From JAWXCM01 sp034408745 (GTDB lineage Bacteria > Acidobacteriota > Terriglobia > Bryobacterales > Bryobacteraceae): a DNA stretch of 52,470 bases. The notes under the pieces were generated by a model. It ran no database searches and was not told the DNA's origin. It saw only the letters and a program-made list of their open reading frames with translations. The stretch lies in contig JAWXCM010000184.1 in assembly GCA_034408745.1 (NCBI GenBank), forward strand, positions 1 to 52,470. The letters run 5' to 3'. Below are positions 15,202 to 24,400 of the stretch, piece after piece. The position numbers and the translations under genes are program-made. Each line of letters starts with the position of its first letter. Position 1 is the first letter of the stretch.

Positions 15202-18200
15202 TTAAAAGTCGATGCGCAGAGCCATCTGGCCCTGCCGCGGGGTGTTGGACTGTGCCGTCACGCGTCCGAAGTTGCCTGCCGTCACGTTGCCAACCGGGGC
15301 TCCGAAGACGGTCCGGTTGAACGCATTGAAGAACTCGGCTCGGAACGTCAGGCGGACCTTTTCGGTTAGCGGGGTGCGCTTGATCAGGCCGAACGACTCA
15401 TTCATAAAGGCGTCGGCCCGAAGGTCGGTGTAGGCGCGGGCGGAGGTGCCGAGCCGGAAACCGGTCGGTGCCGCAAACGCCGCCGGGTTGATCCAGCGAT
15501 CCTGCAGCGGGTCCACCGCGGTCAGGGTGCGCTCCACGCCGCTGTTCACGTCGGGGCGCAGGGTCCCGTTGAAGACCGGCAGCGTGTTGTTGGCCGTCAG
15601 CGCGACTGGCCGTCCCGCCTGGTACTGGTGAATGCCGGTAACCTGCCACCCGCCGACGATCTTGCCAGCGACTCCCTGATGGTTCAGGAACGGCTTACCG
15701 GGGCCGAATGGAAGCTCCCAGGTGTAGCTGAGCGCCACCACGTGAGGCACGTCGTTGGTGCTGATGGCCTTCTCCAGACGGCGGTTGTAGAACGACTGGC
15801 CGCTGGGTCCGCCACCGGCTGCGATGTCGCCGTCGGAGATCGTCTTTGCCCAGGTGTAGGCGCCGAGCAGCGTGAGTCCCTTTGAAAACCTGCGCTCGAC
15901 TTTAGTCTGCAGAGCGTTGTAGGTGGAATTGCCGTTCGGGTTCGAGTTGTTGGCGATGTTGAGGTACTGCGGATAAGGCCGCAGAGCCTGGGCTACGGAT
16001 CCAGTGAAGCCGGCGTAGGGTGCCGTGATGCCCGCGGCGATCGCGGCCGGGGAGTTGTACGCGGAGGTCAGCGTCGAGCCCAGCGACAGGTACTTCGGGT
16101 CCACCTCATTGATATTGAAGAGGCCCGTGCCAAGCCGGGTGCCCTTCACGTTCACGTAAGAAGCTTCCACCAGAAGTCCGGTCAGCACTTCATGTTGGAC
16201 GCTGAACTGGAAATTCTGGAAGTAAGGCGGACGGGCGTCGTTTGCGCCGATCATGTTTACGTTGCTGCGATTCTGCACCGTGGGGTCGATGAACGGGGGC
16301 CGGGGCCAGGTGGTGGGGAAACCCCGATCCCAGTTAAACGCCGGGTTGACGCCGGCGTCGGTTGTCGCATACGACGGAGCGGCGTTAAAGCCATACAGGA
16401 AGTTCTGCGAGCCGCGCAGACCCTGCGTTGCGTTGCCTGGACCGTAGAACAGGGCGTAGCCGCCGCGCAGCACGGTCCGCGAGGACAGCTGATACGCGAA
16501 GCCGACGCGCGGGCCAACGTTCTTCCAGTAGGAGTTGGCAAAGCTGGACCGGCTGCCGTCGCGGCTTGCGCCCTCGCCGAGAAACGCGACGGCGCCAGGA
16601 CGGCCGCCCGCGCCCGGGTTTGCCAGCGTCGGGTCAAAGCTGGAGAAGTTGTCGTTGTGCTCTCGCCGCGGGGCATAGTATCCCAGCGCAGTCCGACGTT
16701 CAACGTGAGGCGGCGGGTGACTTTCCAGTCGTCCTGCACGAACAGCCCCCAGTAGTTGTACCGGTTACCAGGCACCACGAACAGGCCGTTGTAGTCGGCG
16801 TTGTCCACGTTGCCCAGAAGGAAGCTGGCGAAGGAGTGGCCACTGTTGGCTCGGCCCGCTGCCGTGGGCAGCGCGGTCTCGTTGGAATTGAAGATGAAAC
16901 GCCCCTGCTGGTTGGCCGGATCGGCGCCATTGGTCTGCATCCAGCGCGCGTCTGCTCCGAACTTCAGGCTGTGGTTGCCTTTTACCCAGCTCAGGGTATC
17001 GGCGAACTGCAGCGTGTTGTTCACCTGCATGCCGGTGTTCTTCGTTTCGTCGCCCCAGTTGGTGAGGCCGTCACCGAAGTTTACGCGGGGCAGGATGTCG
17101 CCCGGAGGATTCACGCCCGTCAGGCCGACGGACTGGAGATAGCCGTTGCCTGACGCCACGCGCGACCAGATCTGCGGCTCGCGAGTGTATCCGGCGCGGA
17201 AGTTGTTCAGGGCTGTCGGGCTTAGGAGATAGTCGTTGTTGAAACGCAGCCAGCGCGACGGACGGAACTCGGTCAGCGCGGGGCTGAGGGCGCCCGGCAG
17301 ACGCTCCGGAGCTGTCGACGCCTGCTCATTCCAGAACACGAAGAAGTTGATGCGGTTCTTCTCAGTGAACTGGTGGTCGAACTTGCCGGTGTAGACATCG
17401 CGCTCAAAGCTCTGCGCTCCGACCACCTGGAAGTTGTTCAGCGCATTGGTGTTGGAAGGCGCCGGAACATACGGGAGGAACTTGCGCGATACGGCGCTGA
17501 AGCGGTTCTGCGGGATGATGTTGCCGGGGAACGCATCGCGCGTGAAGCCGCCTGCAACGTCCGAACGCGTGGTCGCCGGATCGTAGATCACACGCGAGAT
17601 CTTCGAGAAGTCGCCGCGAACCATGTCCGCCGTGGGCATAGTAGCCAACTCATTCAACGCACCGGCCTTAAACCGGAATCCGTTGTAGACAAAGTGGAAG
17701 AAGGTGCGATTGCGGCCGTTGTAGAACTTTGGCAGCACGATGGGTCCGCCGAAAGCGACACCGAACTCGTTCTGCCGGTTGATAGCGCGCGTCCGCGCGA
17801 TGTAGCCTCGGGCGTCGAGCTTGTCGTTGCGGAGGTACTCCCAGAGAGCACCGTGAATTTCATTGGCGCCCGAGCGGGTGGTGTAAACCTCAAATCCCGC
17901 GCCCGTACGGCCGTACTCGGCACTGAAGTTGCTGCTCACCAGTTTGAATTCGCTGATCGATTCGACAGGCGGGTACGTGAACAGCAGGCCGCCCGATTCC
18001 GGGCTGGTGCTGCCGATGCCGTCCATCAGGATTTCCTTCGAGCGGTTCTGCGAGCCGTTGATCTGCGTGTTGCTGGTGTCGCCGGTAACGCCGGGAGCCA
18101 GAAACACGAACGAACCCGGGTGACGCATGTTGCCCGAAACCTGAAGCGGGAGGTCGATGATGCGCTCCCGGTTCACTACTGTGCCGAGGTCGGAGGTGGA

Positions 18201-18587
18201 ACTCTCGACGAGAGGTGCGGCGCCTGTGACCTCGATTTGCTGCTCCACCGCGCCGACTTCCAGCGAGACGTTCAACGTCAGCGTCTGCGCGATGTTGAGG
18301 TCCACGTCGCGGCGGACATTGCGGCGGAAGCCAGGCGCCTCAATGGCCACCTCGTACCGACCTACCGCAAGTTGCGGGATTACAAAGTTACCTGTTTCCG
18401 ACGTCTTGCCGACGCTGCGGATACCGGTCTCCTGATTAGTGGCGGTAATGCTTGCGTTTGCTACAACTGCCTCGGTGGCATCTAACACGCGGCCTGTGAT
18501 CGTACCGCGGTCTGACTGTGCCAGCATGAGAGCGGGCAACACAAAGTAGCTGGCTAAAGCCAGTAAGTGACACTGTGTTCTGGACAT
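15202..18587 (-). pseudogene. Oar-like TonB-dependent receptor interrupted by one frameshift
   Basis: The N-terminal part (18587 to about 16680) has a signal peptide (LALASYFVLPALMLAQS), a carboxypeptidase-regulatory-like domain (GTITGRVLDATEAVV, residues 28-110), a plug domain (INGSQNRSKEILMDGIGS, SNFSAEYGRTGAG) and early barrel strands. After LNVGLRWD the frame changes: adding one T after TGGGAT at about 16680 restores YYAPRREHNDNFSSFDPTL and runs on to the normal end TPRQGQMALRIDF at 15202. Repaired length would be about 1128 aa, typical of acidobacterial receptors of this type. One missing base explains everything, so a sequencing error is as likely as a real mutation. It would move large substrates across the outer membrane. 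It converges on the aldolase gene with a 3-nt gap. Confidence 0.9.
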
Positions 18588-18681
18588 GGAACCTGTTCCT
18601 GAAGCCTTCTCCCTCTACTGTAGTCCACAAGGTAAGAACCTGGGACAAGTTGAGCCGTGAAGTCGACGACTGGAACAGCGA

Positions 18682-19800
18682 TCAGGGCGTGGGCGGCTCC
18701 GGTTCAGGATCTGGGTCAGGATCTGGGTCAGGATCGGGATCTGGATCTGGATCTGGATCTGGATCTGGATCGGGTTTAGGTTCAGGTTCGGCAGCCTTGC
18801 GAAACACAACCTCCCAGTTCGAGTAGCCGTACACATACAGACGCGCGACTCTGCCTGCCACCGAGTCTGTATCTGCCTCACCCGTCCCAAGCACCTGCGG
18901 ATACCACCCGGTTGTCTCAAGGATCTTCTTCGGCTCCGACCAGCCCGCCGGGTCGGCGATATTCTGGTTGAAGGTGACGTAAATGCCCTCCTGCGGCCAG
19001 CCCGGCTGACAGCAGGACCGGTTCATCAGGATTACCCACGACTGTAAATACGTGTTCCAGTGGATGGAAGGGCCCCAGAAGGAATCAGCCTCCTCCAACT
19101 GCCAGCGCTGCCTCGCCTGAAAAACAGGCGTCATCTGTCCGCCGACGCCAGGTTCGTTCCACCCGCCGTCTTTGTATTTCCAAACACGATTTACCGGGCT
19201 GAAACGGTCCGTAAACGCCAGGCGCGCTACCGCGACACCCTGCTGATCCACCGAACCCGCGTAGGCCGAGAAGAAGAAGTAGAAGTACTCCTTCTCCTGG
19301 TCCAGCACGACCGTGAAATCCCCGTGCCCGCCGGAGAAATACCCATTCTTCGAAGAGCAGTCGGTCGGTTCACCGGAAGAGAGGACCACCCCGAGATCAC
19401 GGAAAGTCCTTCCCTGATCGAAGGAAATCAGAGCCCCAATCCATGGAAGGGCTGGGCGCTGTCGACCCGCACAGATGTACTCGTGTTCCTGGTGGTACCA
19501 AGCGAGGATCGGTCCTGACGGATCCACCCACACAGCCTCAATCCAGGTCGGCCAGCTGGGTTTTTGCCGGACAATCGTCGACAAAGATCCCGGCGTCAAA
19601 TTGAATTGATCCGGTCCCTGGCTCAGCAACGGACCGAGACCCGTGGAATTTAGAAGATGGAACTGACCATTCAGCCAAAACGCGGGGCTGTTGGAATCCA
19701 CGTCGCCAGGCATTCTGAGGGGAGAAGCATCCCTTACCCCGACCGACTGCCCAAACGACAGCACGCAGAGTGTAAGAAGAATAACTGAAAGTCGCGTCAT
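18682..19800 (-). CDS. Secreted beta-propeller-like protein (glycosidase/sialidase-like fold) with Pro-Asp repeat tail
   Basis: The 372-aa protein opens with a signal peptide (TRLSVILLTLCVLSFGQS). The body has a bladed pattern reminiscent of family 43/32-type glycosidases and sialidases: DSNSPAFWLNGQFHLLNS, ILAWYHQEHEYIC, ALISFDQGRTFRDLG (an Asp-box-like SFDQGRTF), GHGDFTVVLDQEKEYFYF and WGPSIHWNTYLQSWVILMN. Catalytic residues cannot be assigned without alignment. The last 35 or so residues are about eleven Pro-Asp units flanked by Pro-Glu, a probable extended surface linker. It is encoded upstream of the TonB receptor on the same strand, so a role in binding or trimming an extracellular glycan is plausible but inferred. 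Confidence 0.75.
   Translation of the reverse strand: MTRLSVILLTLCVLSFGQSVGVRDASPLRMPGDVDSNSPAFWLNGQFHLLNSTGLGPLLSQGPDQFNLTPGSLSTIVRQKPSWPTWIEAVWVDPSGPILAWYHQEHEYICAGRQRPALPWIGALISFDQGRTFRDLGVVLSSGEPTDCSSKNGYFSGGHGDFTVVLDQEKEYFYFFFSAYAGSVDQQGVAVARLAFTDRFSPVNRVWKYKDGGWNEPGVGGQMTPVFQARQRWQLEEADSFWGPSIHWNTYLQSWVILMNRSCCQPGWPQEGIYVTFNQNIADPAGWSEPKKILETTGWYPQVLGTGEADTDSVAGRVARLYVYGYSNWEVVFRKAAEPEPKPDPDPDPDPDPDPDPDPDPDPDPEPEPPTP
18701..18789. repeat. Short tandem repeat (GGATCT / GGATCTGGGTCA type) coding for Pro-Asp
   Basis: On the plus strand a 12-bp unit GGATCTGGGTCA appears twice and is followed by uninterrupted GGATCT hexamers, flanked by degenerate GGTTCA copies. On the minus strand each hexamer encodes Pro-Asp in the tail of the secreted propeller-like protein. 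Because the unit is 6 bp, copy-number change by slippage alters tail length without breaking the frame. Confidence 0.9.
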
Positions 19801-19853
19801 AGAGCGAGGATGGGTAACCCCATGTTCACATGACGTATAGGATCTGCTGTATG

Positions 19854-19871
19854 GTACAGGTTTACCTGTAC
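19854..19871. promoter_or_regulatory. Palindromic candidate operator
   Basis: GTACAGGT (19854-19861) and ACCTGTAC (19864-19871) are perfect 8-bp arms around TT. The site lies 54 nt upstream of the secreted propeller-like gene (minus strand) and just after the stop of the GT-C gene. No T-tract follows in the minus direction, so a repressor site is likelier than a terminator. Confidence 0.4.
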
Positions 19872-19876
19872 TAAAA

Positions 19877-21397
19877 CTACATTGTTCGTTGTATCTGCCA
19901 GTTTCCTATCGACAATGGTCGGTTATCTGACAGGTCTCGCCAGTAGACCTGACCGCGAACCTGCCAGCCATGCTCGGCCATCCACCCGCCGTTCAGATGA
20001 GGCGCCACAAGAATCACGCGTCGAACCTGTGGGAGCCGGGTCGCCTCAGGCCCTTCTTTCACCAGCTTGCGCTGATGAAACGACATCGGTAACTCACCTG
20101 CGTCCTTAGGCAAATAGAGCAGGTAGTCCGACGGGAAGTAATAAAAGATGTGCCGCCACGTGACTTCCGCGCCGTAGTGAATGATGGCGGCGGGCCGATC
20201 CCCGTGCACCGCGCGGATCGCGTCGAACGTGGTCTGGAGACGCTCATCGGTGGAGCGCACCACTTCCCAGGTCGACGCCTGCGCCACGGTGCCGAGTGGT
20301 ACGAAGAAGAAAACACCGCTGCCCGCCGCGGCCAGCAACGCCAGTGGTGCCGCGCGCGTAAGCCGGAAACGCTCGGCCAGCCTGTGGAGCACGGCCCCGC
20401 CGACCACGCATAATCCGACAATCGTCGTAAGTGCCTGATCGGGGTCGCCGATATGGATCAGCATGGAGAAGACGAAGGGCGGCAAAATCCACGCGACCAG
20501 GAACAGCGTTCGGCTGCGATCGCCGGGTTCATTTTGCCGCGACCGCAGGAATGGAATCGCCCAGATCCAGGCAATCAGCCCGATTCCCGTCCAGACCACC
20601 GCCTTCAGCGCCATGTCGAGAGCGGGAGCCGCTTCGGCGCCGAACAGCAGCGATGTGCCGCGGAACTGGTCTCGCCCGTAAGTCCACATCAGGAAAATCC
20701 ACCGGGGAACGCCGCCCACCGCCCAGGCGGTTACCGCCATCCACGGCAGGGCCGCGGCGATCATGCAGCCGATCCCAATTGCCAGGCGGCTCACGCTCGC
20801 TCCGGTGCTAAACCAGACCCAGAGCAGCAGCGGAACCAGCAGAGCGCAGTCGGCGGGCCGAAACCCCGCCGCCAGTCCAAGTGCCGCAAATGCCAGCCAC
20901 AACCAAACTCCCGATTCGCGCCGCTGCAGCGCCCGCCACGCCAGCAGTGCCACTCCGGCCGAGCACATCGCCAGGCACAATCGAACCTGATTGGTGACCC
21001 CGCTGAGCCAGAACGGCGGGTTGAACAGAAGCAGCGCCGCCGTCAGTACTCCGGCGCGCGGTGCGAACATCTCAGCCGACAGCCGCCGCGACAGCAACAG
21101 CGCTGCAAACGCGATCAGCAGGCCGGTGGCCACCAGAACGTGTTGTGGATCCCGAAACGCCAGGCCGACCACCCGAAGCGCGCCGACGAAAAGCGGATAC
21201 CCCGGTGGCTGCGGCTGGTGGTGCCATGGGTCAAAGTGGTCCATGGACAGAGCGAAATTGATGCTGTCGAAGTAGTAAAGGAATCGGGGCGCCAACATCC
21301 AGCGGGAGACCGTGAGGAGCAGAAAGACGATGCTCAGCCAAAAAAACGTACGTACCCGCGGTGGCAAAGCGGGTCCGGCGGAAGAGGGAAAAAACAT
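19877..21397 (-). CDS. GT-C type membrane glycosyltransferase-like protein (GT39/ArnT-like)
   Basis: This 506-aa polytopic membrane protein has about ten helices in its first 350 residues and a soluble C-terminal domain. The first loop after helix 1 has FLYYFDSINFALSMDHFDPW and HHQPQPPGYPLFVGALRVVG, resembling the acidic-loop region and PPGYP motif of protein O-mannosyl- or ArnT-like enzymes that use polyprenyl-phosphate sugars. The C-terminal part (RAVHGDRPAAIIHYGAEVTW) is a small alpha/beta domain. ATG 21397 is preferred over an upstream TTG at 21433: GGAG lies 3 nt before it and it precedes the first hydrophobic segment. Exact activity is unknown; lipid or protein glycosylation is the family-level expectation. 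Confidence 0.75.
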   Translation of the reverse strand: MFFPSSAGPALPPRVRTFFWLSIVFLLLTVSRWMLAPRFLYYFDSINFALSMDHFDPWHHQPQPPGYPLFVGALRVVGLAFRDPQHVLVATGLLIAFAALLLSRRLSAEMFAPRAGVLTAALLLFNPPFWLSGVTNQVRLCLAMCSAGVALLAWRALQRRESGVWLWLAFAALGLAAGFRPADCALLVPLLLWVWFSTGASVSRLAIGIGCMIAAALPWMAVTAWAVGGVPRWIFLMWTYGRDQFRGTSLLFGAEAAPALDMALKAVVWTGIGLIAWIWAIPFLRSRQNEPGDRSRTLFLVAWILPPFVFSMLIHIGDPDQALTTIVGLCVVGGAVLHRLAERFRLTRAAPLALLAAAGSGVFFFVPLGTVAQASTWEVVRSTDERLQTTFDAIRAVHGDRPAAIIHYGAEVTWRHIFYYFPSDYLLYLPKDAGELPMSFHQRKLVKEGPEATRLPQVRRVILVAPHLNGGWMAEHGWQVRGQVYWRDLSDNRPLSIGNWQIQRTM

Positions 21398-21444
21398 GAA
21401 CTCCGTCCAGAATTCACTGCGAATTTGAGCCAAGTGTATCGCAG

Positions 21445-24400
21445 TTATGCGTGTGCGGCCGACCTCGCGGCACGATTCCTGGCAAGCACCCGGATCGTTT
21501 TTTCGGATGCTCGCTCAATCTCTTCCAACTCCCGGGCGCAACTGCTCAGGCCCGCGGGATCAGCCTGCAGCCGCTTCTCCAGCGATGCCGCCAGTCCGGC
21601 AAGCAGATTCGCTCCCGCCTGGCCCGCCGACCCTTTTAGCCGGTGCAGGGAAGCAAGAGCCAGAGCGGAGTCGCCGGTTACCCGCGCTTCGGCGAGGCTG
21701 CATTCAATTTCGTGCAGTCCGCCGATAAACAGGTCGATCAGCTCATCCATTAGCGCGGTCTCGCCCAGTTCTTCCATTTCGGAGAAGTACTCCGGGGCCG
21801 ACCAGATCTCCTCCGCAGTTTGCCGCGAGTCCAGATATCGATGCAGCGCCTTCTGCAACTCCGGGCCCAGCATCGGCTTGCTGATGTAGTCCTGCATGCC
21901 GGCGTCCAGACAGCGTTGCCGGTCTTCGGGCAGCGAGTTCGCTGTCAGCGCGACGATCCACGGCTGGCGGGAGGGCGGGAACTCGGCTCGAATCCGCCGG
22001 GTCGCTTCCAGCCCGTCCATCTCCGGCATCTGAACGTCCATCAGGACCACATCGTACGCAGTCTGACGCAGTCGCTCCAGCGCCTCCACCCCGTTGGCCG
22101 CGAGCGTCGCGTTATACCCGAGCCTCGAGAAGAGCAGCAAGGCAACCTTCTGGTTCACAGAGTTGTCTTCGGCTACCAGGATGCGAAGCGGTGCCCGCGC
22201 GCCCAGGCCTGTGTCGACGGTCTCCGGAAGCGCCGGGCGCCCGCGCATCCCCTGCTCAAACTGCAGCAGAAGTGCCTCATACAGCATGGAGAACTGAAAC
22301 GGCTGAGTCAGCCCGACCGAGCGTGGAACGGCGGGCGTGTCTGCTCCAGGCGAGACCACAAAGACCAGTGGAACAACCGCCGGCACCGTGCAGCCGTTCA
22401 GCCAGGCGCCATCGATAATCACGACACCTGGAGGAATCGACGTGCCCATCGACGCGGCCGACTGGGCCGGATTGTCGGCGAATTGCATCCTGCATCCCCA
22501 TGCCGACAGGTGCGTGGAAAGCTCGTCCCGCGTCCGGCCGGGCGGCAGCGCCAGCAAGACCCGAACCGAGGCCAGACGCGGCGCCTTCTCCTGCGACCCT
22601 TCCGGCAGACGGGCCGGGAAGCTGAAGGAGAAACGCGAGCCGATGCCTTCCTGGCTGGTCACGTCAATCCGCCCGCCCATCGCTTCCACCAGCCGCCGGC
22701 TGATAGCGAGCCCCAGTCCGGTACCCCCGAAGTGTCGCGTCATGGAGCTGTCGGCCTGGGTAAATGGCTCGAACAGCGATCCCAGTTTGTCAGCCCTGAT
22801 CCCGATACCGGTGTCGGTAACGGAAAACTGCAGCACCACCGCCCCGTCGCCCGCCGGAGCCGCCGTCACGTTCAGTTGCACCGAGCCTTTCGGCGTGAAC
22901 TTTATCGCGTTGGCCAGCAGATTCAGCAGCACCTGCCGCAGTCGCGTGCTGTCCCCGATAATCTCAGCCGGAACCTGCCGGTTTACAGACCAGCTCAGCA
23001 CCAGCCCCTTCTCCTGAGCTCCGTGCATCAGCAGATCCAGACAGCCCTCCAGGCACGGCAGCAGCCGGAACTGGTGTGCGTCGATCTGCAGCCGCCCCGA
23101 TTCCACCTTCGACAAATCGAGAATGTCGTTCAGGATGGTGAGCAGCGCTTCGCCGCTCTGCCGGATGGTGGCTACATAGTCGCGATGCTGGCTGCTCAGA
23201 TCGGAATCCAGCAGCACCGACGTCATGCCGATGATGCCGTTCATCGGTGTGCGAATTTCATGGCTCATATTGGCCAGAAACTCGGCTTTGGCGCGAGAGG
23301 CCTGCTCGGCGGCTTCCTTCGCGGCCTTCAGCTCCATCTCGGCCAGTTTCTCCGCCGTGATGTCGAGTGCGACGCCGCGGTAGCCGCGGAACTGTCCTCC
23401 GGCCGCGTTGAAAACAGGAGTGCCGCTGAGGCGTAGCCAGATGGTGCCTCCCGGCCGGGAGGCGACACTCAGTTCCAGGTTTCGAAATGTGCCGCCGCCT
23501 TCGTCCGGATGCCGCAGACGCTGGGCGGCTGCTTCGCGATACTCGGGACGCACCATGAAGAGCGGAGTGCGCCCCAGCAGTTCCTCCACTTCGTACCCCA
23601 GAATTTCGGCCACCTTGCCGGTGATGAAGGTGAACCGCCCCACGGCATCCACTTCCCAGATGAACTCGCCTGCCGCGTCGGCCACGTCGCGAAAGCGCTG
23701 CTCGCTCTCACTCAGCGCGATCCTCGCCGCTCGCACCGCGGTCACATCGCGCATGATCACGGCGATGCACATGGGCGATCCCGAACTGTGGCTGCGGACG
23801 ACGAACACGCTGCCTTCCCAGTGCATGGAACCGGCCGAGCCCGGGTGCTCCAGCTCCACCTCACCGAACCACGAGGTCTGGTGGTGGATTTCCGGAAGCA
23901 CGGTTGAGAGCAGGTCCGCCAGCCTCCGCCCCGCCGGGAGCGATGCGATCTCGGCTGCCGGCCTTGTCCCCAGGCCGATCATCTGACGGCCAGCCGAGTT
24001 GATGTACTCCAGATCGCCGCGCATGGAAGCGATTGCCACAAAATCGGTGGTGTTCTCCAGCACGGCTGCCAGTTTCTGCTGCTCGTCCTGGGCGCGCTGC
24101 CGCTCGCGGAGATCCAGACCAACCTGCAGGTAGCCCGCCACCTTGCCCTTGCGATCGCGGAGTGCCGAGACCGACAGCAGCATCGGAATGCGCGTACCGT
24201 CGCGGTGGACGTAATGCCACTCGCGAACCTCAATCTGGCCGTTCGCCGTGTGCCCGAACAGCGCTTCCATGACGGCGCCGCGCACCTCGCCAGGGTCGTG
24301 CAGGGTGCCGATGTGCTCCCGGCCGATCACCTCCCGGAACCCGTAGCCCAGCAACTGCTCGGCCGCGTCATTGAAGGTCCGTATGGTGCCATCGAGCTCG

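Noticed and set aside
18701..18789. CRISPR-like repeat array
   Set aside because: The repeats are 6-12 bp, contiguous, without spacers, and lie in a coding frame.
18575..18826. Plus-strand ORF encoding a Gly-Ser repeat protein
   Set aside because: It is the complement of the Pro-Asp repeat of the secreted propeller-like gene; it has no ribosome site and only the repeat looks protein-like.
21820..23436. Long plus-strand ORF (538 codons) opposite the hybrid kinase gene
   Set aside because: It is antisense to clearly conserved kinase domains and has no recognisable domain; such open frames are common opposite GC-rich genes.
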